Shown here: positions 1 to 7,482 of the stretch, in pieces | Layout: each line of letters opens with the position of its first letter | How positions within the stretch are numbered: position 1 is the stretch's first letter | NCBI GenBank assembly: GCA_947488305.1 | Contig: CANKZM010000005.1 | Coordinates: forward strand, 248,001 to 312,000 | From: an uncultured Roseobacter sp. | GTDB lineage: Bacteria; Pseudomonadota; Alphaproteobacteria; Rhodobacterales; Rhodobacteraceae | Direction: 5' to 3' | DNA: 64,000 nucleotides | Program-made: the position numbers and the translations under genes | The notes under the pieces: model-generated | Database searches by the model: none | Seen by the model: the letters and a program-made list of their open reading frames with translations, nothing else | What the model was told of the DNA's origin: nothing

Positions 1-57
1 CGCGGCCTTATCATTCTTGTCGCTGTCGCTGTGTCGCTGCGCGACGTGACCCGTTAG
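1..57 (+). CDS. ABC transporter permease, C-terminal tail (partial)
   Basis: The window opens inside a gene whose last 18 codons are hydrophobic (Ile/Leu/Val/Ala-rich) and end with a short charged tail and a TAG stop at 55-57. The following gene starts 9 bases later, after a GGAG ribosome-binding site. A hydrophobic end in the same operon as a sugar-type ABC ATPase points to an inner-membrane permease of the RbsC/FrcC kind. Only the tail is visible, so the assignment rests mainly on context. Confidence 0.5.
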   Translation, partial: RGLIILVAVAVSLRDVTR

Positions 58-66
58 GAGACGCTA

Positions 67-1266
67 ATGTTCCTTGACCTTCTCACCCGCCGAAACCCCG
101 GATTTCTGGACGCCACCGTCGCACTGCACCAAGCCGGAAAACTTCCTGCGAATTGCTACGTGCTGGATCTGGATGCGGTGGAAGCCAACGCCCGGCACTT
201 CACCACTGAAGCCGACAAGCTCGGCCTGAAAACCTTCGCAATGACGAAACAGGTCGGACGACATTCCGGCTTCTGCCAAGCTGTGATGGCAGGTGGGATC
301 AAGGCCGCCGTTGCGGTGGATATTGCGTGCGCCGTCGCCTGTAAGCGCGCAGGCATGGACATCGGCCACTTGGGACATCTCGTTCAGGTGCCCCGCCACG
401 AGGCTCCGCTTGCAGCCAACCACCTGCACCCGGACTACTGGACGGTCTTCAATGACACCAAGGCAGTTGAAGCCGCCGCCGCTTCCAAGGCCGAGGGGCG
501 CGACCAAGCGTTGCTTGCCCGAATACAAACTGACGGCGACATCTTCTATCGCGGCCATGAGGGCGGCTTTGCTGCCGAGAACATTGTCGACGTCGCCAGT
601 CAGTTTGACGCTCTGGACGGCGCGCATTTCGCAGGCATCACCACCTTCCCTGCCCTGCTGTTCGATCAAGACACTCGCAAGGTGAAGCCAACCCCGAATC
701 TCGAAACCTTGTCGAAGGCCGCCGAAGCGCTTGCCAAGGCGGGTCGCCGTAACATCGAGATCAACGCCCCGGGCACCACCTCCTCCGCTGTGCTCGCCGC
801 GCTCGCCGATGCTGGCGCCACCCAATGCGAACCGGGCAATGGCCTTCATGGCACGACTCCTCTGCACGCCACCGAAGACCTGCCAGAGCTACCCGCAGTG
901 TGTTATCTCAGCGAAGTCAGCCATTCCCACGCCGGCCGCGCCTATTGTTTCGGTGGCGGACTTTATATTGATCCGGTCTTCCCAGACTATGATGTGCAAG
1001 CGATCGTCACCAAAGACCCAGGCTACCGTCCGACCGCGTCAATCGAGATACCCGCCACATCAGCCATCGACTATTACGGCATGATCGACACAACCGGCGC
1101 GGTCCGCCCTGAGCCAGGCGACAGCGTGATCCTCGGGTTCCGAGGTCAGGCCTTCGTAAAGCGCAGTTTCGTAGCCGGCGTGAAAGGCATCGCAAGCGGT
1201 AGACCAGAGGTGACGACCATCGAAAACCCCTACGGTCAACTCGAAAACTGGCCGAACCTGCGATGA
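67..1266 (+). CDS. YhfX-like PLP-dependent enzyme (alanine racemase N-terminal fold)
   Basis: A 399-residue protein with the alanine-racemase/D-threonine-aldolase TIM-barrel type N-terminus. The segment around residues 56-65 (TFAMTKQVGRH) carries the lysine expected to bind pyridoxal phosphate. Overall form resembles E. coli YhfX, an uncharacterised amino-acid racemase/aldolase-like protein. A GGAG Shine-Dalgarno sits just before the ATG. The stop overlaps the downstream ATPase start by 4 bases and the permease ends 9 bases upstream, so the enzyme lies inside a transport operon, which suggests it acts on the imported substrate. Which substrate cannot be read from the sequence. D-threonine aldolase-like chemistry is the main alternative. 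Confidence 0.72.
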   Translation: MFLDLLTRRNPGFLDATVALHQAGKLPANCYVLDLDAVEANARHFTTEADKLGLKTFAMTKQVGRHSGFCQAVMAGGIKAAVAVDIACAVACKRAGMDIGHLGHLVQVPRHEAPLAANHLHPDYWTVFNDTKAVEAAAASKAEGRDQALLARIQTDGDIFYRGHEGGFAAENIVDVASQFDALDGAHFAGITTFPALLFDQDTRKVKPTPNLETLSKAAEALAKAGRRNIEINAPGTTSSAVLAALADAGATQCEPGNGLHGTTPLHATEDLPELPAVCYLSEVSHSHAGRAYCFGGGLYIDPVFPDYDVQAIVTKDPGYRPTASIEIPATSAIDYYGMIDTTGAVRPEPGDSVILGFRGQAFVKRSFVAGVKGIASGRPEVTTIENPYGQLENWPNLR

Positions 1267-2012
1267 CCGAAATCTCCGAACCCGTCCTGTCACTGCAAGA
1301 CATCCACAAGGCCTTTGGCGGTGTTGTCGCTATTGAAACCTTCTCGCTTGATCTTCATCCCGGTGAGATCGTGGCGCTCGTGGGTGACAACGGGGCGGGC
1401 AAATCAACACTGATCAAGATGATCTCGGGCGTCCACGCTCCAACTTCTGGCGATATCCAACTGGAAGGTAATCCGGTCACTTTCGCCGACGCCTCAGGCG
1501 CGCGTGCTGCCGGAGTCGAAGTGGTCTATCAGGACTTGGCACTGGCTGATCAACAACCGGTTTACATGAACATGTTTCTCGGACGCGAGTTGACCAAAGG
1601 CCCGCTTGGCTTGCTCGACAAGAAATCCATGATCGCCGAGACCCGATCCCTCGTCGAAGACCTGGATGTGCGCATCCCTTCGGCCCAGGCGATCATCCGC
1701 GATTTGTCCGGTGGTCAGCGCCAAGGTATCGCAATCGCGCGCGCCACCCATTGGGCCAGCAAATTAATCCTCCTCGATGAGCCAACCGCTGCTTTGGGCG
1801 TCGCAGAAACCGCCAAGGTCGAAGAACTGATTAAGACCCTTCGCGCCCGCAATCTCGCGGTTCTCATCGTCAGTCACAGCCTCGATCAGGTGTTCCGCCT
1901 GTCCGACCGCATTTGCGTACTGCGCCGCGGTCAGCAGATCGGCGTACGGCGAACGTCCGAGACCGACAAGAATGAAATCATTGCGATGATCACCGGTTTA
2001 CAGTCGAGCTAG
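1263..2012 (+). CDS. Sugar-type ABC transporter ATP-binding protein (single ABC domain)
   Basis: A 249-residue ATPase with Walker A (GDNGAGKS) near residue 42, the signature LSGGQRQ near 148 and Walker B (LILLDEPTAAL) near 167. It energises import through the permease whose tail lies at the window edge. The length corresponds to one ABC module, like FrcA, and not to the two-module RbsA/XylG form. Its start overlaps the preceding stop codon (ATGA), indicating translational coupling. The substrate is probably a small sugar or polyol, by family only. No obvious terminator hairpin follows. Confidence 0.85.
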   Translation: MTEISEPVLSLQDIHKAFGGVVAIETFSLDLHPGEIVALVGDNGAGKSTLIKMISGVHAPTSGDIQLEGNPVTFADASGARAAGVEVVYQDLALADQQPVYMNMFLGRELTKGPLGLLDKKSMIAETRSLVEDLDVRIPSAQAIIRDLSGGQRQGIAIARATHWASKLILLDEPTAALGVAETAKVEELIKTLRARNLAVLIVSHSLDQVFRLSDRICVLRRGQQIGVRRTSETDKNEIIAMITGLQSS

Positions 2013-2379
2013 ACGACAGAAACAATCGAAAACGGTGTTGAGACTGCAAATTTCTCCGTACCTTGGCACGGAGCCGGCCTGGGATGTAGTTCGGTAAAAC
2101 TTGGGGGGGGCAATGCAGGATGGCGTCACCTTCTCTCCATTGTTGCCATTGAGCGATCCATTGGCACGCTTTGGCGCGAACTATACGGCTGTTCCGTTCC
2201 AATTGAGTTTCATTTGGTGATCGGGATTGGGGTCGTCGGCGGAACCATAGTGCGAAATCTTGCTGTTTTTTTTGATGGAAATCATCTGGAGCGTCTGACG
2301 AAAAACCTGCAGGATGGTGCATCATGTAACGCGTTGAATTCAGGCAGCGTTAGATGGCAAATGCAGTTCGTATGACGCT
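2013..2379. other. Intergenic region, no supported gene
   Basis: There is a G-run at about 2104-2111 and a short open frame (2113-2218) that matches nothing I recognise. I see no convincing promoter, RNA gene or hairpin terminator. Confidence 0.5.
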
Positions 2380-3048
2380 TTAATTGGGATTTGAGAAGCA
2401 GCGTCGCTCCGAACTCCATACCAGGCCGGTCTTTTGTGCGATCGAAGCGAATTGTCTGTTCAGCGCGCGCTCATTCAACCGCTTGGACATGCTTCGGAAA
2501 GGGATCAAATTGCGCTCACCATAACCGTCGATCAGAAAACAAGCCGCGCCCGCGCCGCGTGTACCGTAGACGATATTACTAAAGTTGATGTCGCGCGCCA
2601 CGATGTGAAGATCGAACAGTTTTTTAACAAGCGCATTCAGAGCATCCAATATCGGTTCATCAATCGATTTTGCCCTTAAAAACTGGTTGACCCGCGGCGC
2701 AAGACCGCCATCAAGGCCTTCGATGCGTTCCACAACAACTCCGGCACCTCGGCTGGTTTGCACAACACCCAACATTCTTGGAATCGGCATGTTTTGGATA
2801 TCCGCCCCGAGCCTTAGCGAAAGAAGCAACTCGCATTTGAGCTCGTTTACGACGCTGCGAAATTTCAACATCGGGAAAAACCGCCAGGCAAGACGTTTGA
2901 TTGGCCTTCTTGGGGAACGTTGTTCAAATGAGTGGAATACTTTGATCAAAAGGTCTTGCTGGCCAGGAAACCCATAGACGATACGGACAGTGCCATTTGC
3001 AATTTTTTGATCGTCGGAAAGATCAATAACGTTTGCTGTGAACAACAT
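2380..3048 (-). CDS. YrbL-like protein (kinase-fold)
   Basis: A protein of about 222 residues resembling E. coli YrbL, a PhoP-network protein with a degenerate protein-kinase fold. The C-terminal half has the kinase-like catalytic segment (LHIVARDINFSNIVY) followed by LIDGYGERNLIPF, the usual YrbL signature. The ATG at 3048 is preferred over an upstream GTG at 3087 because an AGGGA motif precedes it and because the family begins close to this point. It stands alone, with no operon partner. The biochemical role of the family is not settled, so only family membership is claimed. Confidence 0.72.
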   Translation of the reverse strand: MLFTANVIDLSDDQKIANGTVRIVYGFPGQQDLLIKVFHSFEQRSPRRPIKRLAWRFFPMLKFRSVVNELKCELLLSLRLGADIQNMPIPRMLGVVQTSRGAGVVVERIEGLDGGLAPRVNQFLRAKSIDEPILDALNALVKKLFDLHIVARDINFSNIVYGTRGAGAACFLIDGYGERNLIPFRSMSKRLNERALNRQFASIAQKTGLVWSSERRCFSNPN

Positions 3049-3578
3049 CTTTTCCCTATTCCACGGTCGGTGCTTCCGACTGGTCACTCATTTGGTCAAC
3101 TTTACCAATGTGGTCGTAAGTATCCACCGGTCAGATGTTCTCTGGAACGGATCCCGAGATAATGCAATTGCGATGACAGTTATATGATCCAGAGACTGAG
3201 TGGATTGTTGCTGATGAACAGGCGTTGCTTTTGCGCCGTCTATGAGCTAGGGGACCGCACCTGACGACCGTTCCGTCAGCGATGCTGTGGCAGCCCTACT
3301 GACGTTCAATCTTGCGATATTCCACTGTGGCATTAGAAAACCCCACCAAGGTCAAGATTGGAGTGTAGCAAATCGTATGCTTCACCGATGCGGGCATGCG
3401 CTGCGTGACAGCAGATTGACTTGCGGGGACTCAGACCAGACTTGCGACTGTGCAACCAAATTGGGGACGATCCATTCTGGCCTCAAAGGTCAGCGATGCG
3501 GGAGCAATCAATTACTTGGGCAACCTTAGCTTGCCAAGGCTATCTCGTGTCTCAGATTTCCGAAACTTTAGGAGATCA
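3049..3578. other. Intergenic region, no supported gene
   Basis: Open frames here lack coding character and recognisable motifs. A GGAG at 3571-3574 belongs to the broken gene that follows. Confidence 0.45.
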
Positions 3579-3840
3579 GTGTGGAAAATAGTCAGCCTTG
3601 CCACCTCCCTTTCGCTTGGCGTCGCATCCGTGCTACGCGCAAGACAAACCAGCGAGAACGCTGTTTACGAACGTGGATATCGATAACGGTATCACATCTT
3701 AATTGGTGGTGGGGGCAAACGTTCTCGTCGAGGGCAATCTGATCAAGGAAGTCTCGACCGATGCGATCAAGGCGGATGGAATGGCGGTCGCGGACGGTCA
3801 GGTAACTTCCCTGACTCCAGGATTGATCGTCCCACTTACG
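3579..3840 (+). pseudogene. Amidohydrolase remnant (N-terminal fragment, frameshifted)
   Basis: A GTG with GGAG 4 bases upstream begins a signal-peptide-like stretch (WKIVSLATSLSLGVASV). The frame then shifts near 3635 into QDKPARTLFTNVDIDNG, meets a TAA just before 3703, and resumes as VVGANVLVEGNLIKEVST up to TPGLI near 3825. This is the standard opening of secreted imidazolonepropionase-like amidohydrolases (TNV-D, NVLVEGNLIK, PGLIDMH). The metal-binding HxH and everything after it are missing. It is a decayed 5' fragment with at least one frameshift, one nonsense codon and a large 3' deletion. Confidence 0.72.
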
Positions 3841-4243
3841 GGGAGACGAGGTGGAGTTGGCCCTGTTTGCGTGGTCGGGCCTAGGAGATCGGCAGAGATC
3901 GCGAAACCATTATTTTGGCTGACATCCCGGCCAAAGTTTCCCACTGGCGCACTTCGACAATGTTTCTCGCCATTTTTTTGGGGTAAAACCAAATTTTTTC
4001 AACAACATGGATCAGACCCGAATTCGGACGCAGCGCTACGTCTTGCAAAAAATGACTGCGACTATCGGCTCGCAAGCCCCTTCCTACTTTCGACCGACCT
4101 TCAAAATGTTGCGGTTGCAGCCCGCATTGCTGCCGTACGCATCATTTGTAAACTCGGGGCACCTCGAAAGAAATTTCGACACATAAGCTTTTTTAGTTCA
4201 ATATGTTGAGGTTGTTGGTTTTCGAGAATTTTGAGCACAAATT
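3841..4243. other. Intergenic region, no supported gene
   Basis: About 400 bases with T- and A-runs near 3975-4000 and no recognisable coding or RNA signal. It probably contains the promoter of the cyclase gene, but no clear promoter elements could be assigned. Confidence 0.4.
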
Positions 4244-6031
4244 ATGACGATCAATCCCGATCCACCTGCAGTTGTAAGCCGTAGGCTTGCTGCCGTGGCT
4301 TTCGCCGATGTGGCTGGGTTTTCTCAGCTCATGGCACACAACGATCTCCTGACAAGCAAGCGCTGGGAATCGTTGCGGAAAAACGTTTTGCTTCCATTGG
4401 CTATGCGGTACGAAGGCAGGCTGGTTGAAACGGCTGGCGACGCAATTCTGTTGGAATTCCGTAGTGTTGTGGCCGCTTTGCACTGGGCGATAGAGGCTCA
4501 GAATTCCAAACAGGTAAAAACAGATCAAGTCCATGGAGAACCTTTGAAGATTCGTATCGGGGTAAACCTGGATGACATTTTGCCCGACGGAGACAACATA
4601 CTGGGTGACGGCGTGAACATAGGCTCCAGGATACATGCGGCCGCTGAACCCGGGCAGATCGTCGTAACCCATATTGTGCGCGAGTTAGTGGGCAATCGTG
4701 CGCCGGTCCGGTTTCGGGATCTCGGCACGCCACGGCTCAGGAACATCCAGCGCGTGGTCCATCTGTTTTTGGCGGAACCCGTGGATGAAGATGTTGCCTC
4801 GGATGAACCCCTGCACCATCCCTTTATCGAATGGACATCGCGTCCGACGGTTGCAGTTCTCCCTTTCCGCTCCGCCTCTGGTCACGAAATGGAGGAATAT
4901 TTCGGATCCGGCATTACCGAAGACATCATCACCGGCCTGTCCCGCAGCCGTGCTTTCCATGTGATCGCGCGCGGGTCTGCGTCGCGGTTTGCTGATCGCA
5001 GCATGGATCTTCAAAAGATCGCGGCGCAACTGGGTGTGAATTACATTCTGGACGGTAGCGTACGTCGGCAGGGTCAAAAGCTTCGCATCTCGGCCGAATT
5101 GGTGGATATTGCGCGCAACCGGTCGATCTGGGCGGAGCGTTTTGACGGCGATGCCGAAGACCTTTTCGATTTTCAGGATGAAATCGTCTCTTCTTTGGTG
5201 GGCTCCTTCGAGCCGCGTTTGCGCGAAGCCGGGATCGAACGGGTCAGAAACCGATCAACCGATAGCCTCGATGCCTACGACTGCTTACTGAAGGCCTCTT
5301 CGCAACTTTATCGGTTCACCGACGACAGTTTTCTGAAATCCGGGATCGCACTGAACCGGGCGTTAGAGCTGGACCCTTCGTATGCCCATGCGCATGCCTA
5401 CTCAGCATGGCGGTTGAACTTTCTTTACGGCGAAGAACGGTCAGTCGATCCAGAGCGCGACAAGCAACTGGCATTGGAACACGCGCGCCGTGCCATTGCA
5501 CTGGAACCAGCCGACGCATTCTGCCAGGTGGTCGCGGCACATCTGACCAGTTTGACAGGCGGTGATCCTGAAAGCGCCATGTCGATGTTCGACTTTGCGT
5601 TGTCACTTGATCAGAACAACGCGCTTGGCTGGGCCATGAGCGGGGTAACCCTATCGTATCTGGGGCGCGGCGAAGAAGCGATGCAGCGGTTCCGGAACGC
5701 CTTCAAACTAAGCCCGTTCGACGCGATGAATTTCTCCTGGTGGTGCGGTGCGGGCATGGCAGAATTTGTGTCCGGAAACTACGACAAATCATCTGAGTGG
5801 CTGCGCAAGGCACGGCATGCAAATCCGCGCTATGCGGCCACGCTCCGTATGCTTGCTGCGAGCCTGGCAATGGAAGGAAAAGTCGTCGAAGCCCGAGCCG
5901 TCGCGCGTGCGCTTCTTGAGCTGGATAAAGATTTTTCCGTTGAACGGTTGATTTCATGGTACCCTATGGTTCGGAAGGAGGACAGGGATGCACTGGAAAA
6001 AGGGCTGCTCCTGTCTGATCTTCCACGCTAA
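4244..6031 (+). CDS. Class III adenylate/guanylate cyclase with TolB-like and TPR modules
   Basis: A 595-residue soluble multidomain protein. Residues 14-180 form a class III nucleotide cyclase: metal aspartates D22 (AFADVAGF) and D66 (TAGDAILLEF), and the transition-state pair N125/R129 (GDGVNIGSR). Residues 200-320 resemble the TolB-like N-terminal domain common in these proteins (AVLPFRSASG, GITEDIITGLSR, YILDGSVRRQG, AERFDGD). Residues 335-595 are TPR repeats. The enzyme probably makes cAMP under control of protein contacts through the C-terminal part. No membrane segment is seen. The architecture is common in rhizobia and roseobacters. It is a single gene ending 45 bases before the next. 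Confidence 0.87.
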   Translation: MTINPDPPAVVSRRLAAVAFADVAGFSQLMAHNDLLTSKRWESLRKNVLLPLAMRYEGRLVETAGDAILLEFRSVVAALHWAIEAQNSKQVKTDQVHGEPLKIRIGVNLDDILPDGDNILGDGVNIGSRIHAAAEPGQIVVTHIVRELVGNRAPVRFRDLGTPRLRNIQRVVHLFLAEPVDEDVASDEPLHHPFIEWTSRPTVAVLPFRSASGHEMEEYFGSGITEDIITGLSRSRAFHVIARGSASRFADRSMDLQKIAAQLGVNYILDGSVRRQGQKLRISAELVDIARNRSIWAERFDGDAEDLFDFQDEIVSSLVGSFEPRLREAGIERVRNRSTDSLDAYDCLLKASSQLYRFTDDSFLKSGIALNRALELDPSYAHAHAYSAWRLNFLYGEERSVDPERDKQLALEHARRAIALEPADAFCQVVAAHLTSLTGGDPESAMSMFDFALSLDQNNALGWAMSGVTLSYLGRGEEAMQRFRNAFKLSPFDAMNFSWWCGAGMAEFVSGNYDKSSEWLRKARHANPRYAATLRMLAASLAMEGKVVEARAVARALLELDKDFSVERLISWYPMVRKEDRDALEKGLLLSDLPR

Positions 6032-6076
6032 TTTTTAAGGCGCGATATTTGAACACTTAGATTTTGAGGGACTGAG

Positions 6077-7450
6077 ATGGCATTCGGACAAGGTCAGGGA
6101 CAAGGTCAGGGGCAAGGGCAAGGTCAGGGACAAGGGCAAGGTCAGGGTCAGGGACAAGGGCAAGGTCAGGGACAAGGGCAAGGTCAGGGACAAGGGCAAG
6201 GTCAGGGGCAAGGGCAAGGTCAGGGGCAAGGGCAAGGTCAGGGACAAGGGCAAGGTCAGGGGCAAGCTGTCTACGCGACTGCCGGCACTGCACCCAGCCA
6301 AAGTAGTTTGCCGCGTAGTTATTACGCCACCCCATTTGAGTTGCGCCGTCGCCCATGGGCATTGGAATTCTCCGCCGACAACACCGGCGCTGATTCATTC
6401 GCTCTGGAATACCGCATTGACCCAAACCTCCCGGGCAACGAAAGGTTCAAGGAATGGGCGCCGCAGGATTGGGATCCGGCCCTGCGCTTCTGGTCGCGCC
6501 CATATGATCCAACTTTGGTCGAATGGGCGAAATCGGCAAACCTCGCCGACCCTTCAATTGTCGCAGCACTTGAAGTCGGCAGCCAACCAGAACTCTGGCA
6601 TCCTCAGTTGGTCGACTACGAAAATGATCTCGCTTGGATCGAAGAAGACGATTTGCTCTGGCACAAGGAAATCTTAAATGACACGTCGGCCAATGACCGA
6701 TGGAGCACGATAAATACTGAGTTGGAGCAACTCGAGCGCTACATGAAGGAAGACCGGGCGGACTACCTGAATGAATCAGACCTTCAGGCGGACAATTTGC
6801 ATGATTACATCATTCAATTTGTGGGTGCCAACCAGCGCGACCATGCTTGGACAATGGAACTGATCAGCTGCGGTCTCGCGATCGGCAATGTGATCTACAT
6901 GACCTACAAGGACCATTTCAAACGTGTGCGCCCTTCGCTGATCTGTCCGGGTTTGCTGCCGCCGTTCGGACCCCCCATGCATCCCGCCTTTCCGAGTGGT
7001 CATTCGTTCCTCGGACATTTTATCGCACTGTTGCTATTGGAAATTCCTTACATGAGTGAACGATTTGGGGTGGTACGACCTGTGGCACCGAACCCGCCGA
7101 CACCCGGCAGCGGCGAGAAGTTCACCCCGCCGGTTTGGACCGATCTTGTCGGTCGGGCGCCGATCATGTCCCCGCTTCTGCTGATGGCGCAGAGGATTGC
7201 CGTCAATCGCGAACGGATCGGTGTGCACTACCCGTCAGACAGTTCAGCGTCGCGGCATTTGGCGGCAGGTATTTGGGACATATTGATGCCGAGCGGTCGC
7301 GGGAACCCAAACAATCAGGTACCCTTGCTTGATGAATTAGGGGCAGTAGTGACCGGGGACGGTGGCGATCCTATCATGGTCCAAGAGACGCACCTCAATT
7401 CACCAATGTTCAACCTCATCCTGCAACGCGCCAAGGCCGAATGGCCCTGA
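6077..7450 (+). CDS. PAP2/vanadium-haloperoxidase-like protein with N-terminal (Gly-Gln)30
   Basis: A 457-residue protein. Residues 4-63 are thirty consecutive Gly-Gln pairs. The C-terminal half carries the three-part PAP2/vanadium-haloperoxidase active-site signature: K278 and R285-P286 (KDHFKRVRP), P306-S307-G308-H309, and R378...H384...D388 (NRERIGVHYPSD). These bind phosphate or vanadate, and H309 would be the acid-base. Length and divergence from membrane PAP2 enzymes, plus the absence of transmembrane segments, favour a soluble haloperoxidase-like enzyme over a lipid phosphatase. No signal peptide is seen, unless secretion is by another route. It is convergent with the HEXXH gene. Whether it halogenates or dephosphorylates cannot be told from sequence. 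Confidence 0.82.
   Translation: MAFGQGQGQGQGQGQGQGQGQGQGQGQGQGQGQGQGQGQGQGQGQGQGQGQGQGQGQGQGQGQAVYATAGTAPSQSSLPRSYYATPFELRRRPWALEFSADNTGADSFALEYRIDPNLPGNERFKEWAPQDWDPALRFWSRPYDPTLVEWAKSANLADPSIVAALEVGSQPELWHPQLVDYENDLAWIEEDDLLWHKEILNDTSANDRWSTINTELEQLERYMKEDRADYLNESDLQADNLHDYIIQFVGANQRDHAWTMELISCGLAIGNVIYMTYKDHFKRVRPSLICPGLLPPFGPPMHPAFPSGHSFLGHFIALLLLEIPYMSERFGVVRPVAPNPPTPGSGEKFTPPVWTDLVGRAPIMSPLLLMAQRIAVNRERIGVHYPSDSSASRHLAAGIWDILMPSGRGNPNNQVPLLDELGAVVTGDGGDPIMVQETHLNSPMFNLILQRAKAEWP
6086..6265 (+). repeat. Coding tandem repeat, (Gly-Gln)30
   Basis: 180 bases made of alternating Gly (GGA/GGT/GGG) and Gln (CAA/CAG) codons. At DNA level it is a 6-base repeat organised into 12- and 18-base higher-order units. 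Being in multiples of six, slippage would change the number of Gly-Gln pairs without a frameshift. Confidence 0.95.
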
Positions 7451-7482
7451 GCTGCGCAATGCTCTGGGCCGTCGAGCCAATG

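Noticed and set aside
2113-2218. Short open frame after the G-run
   Set aside because: 35 codons, no homology recalled and a weak ribosome site.
6086-6265. CRISPR or origin iterons
   Set aside because: Repeat is a continuous in-frame codon repeat with a clear gene around it.
6035-6425. Long minus-strand frames of Leu/Pro or Asp/Leu repeats
   Set aside because: They are antisense shadows of the Gly-Gln codon repeat.
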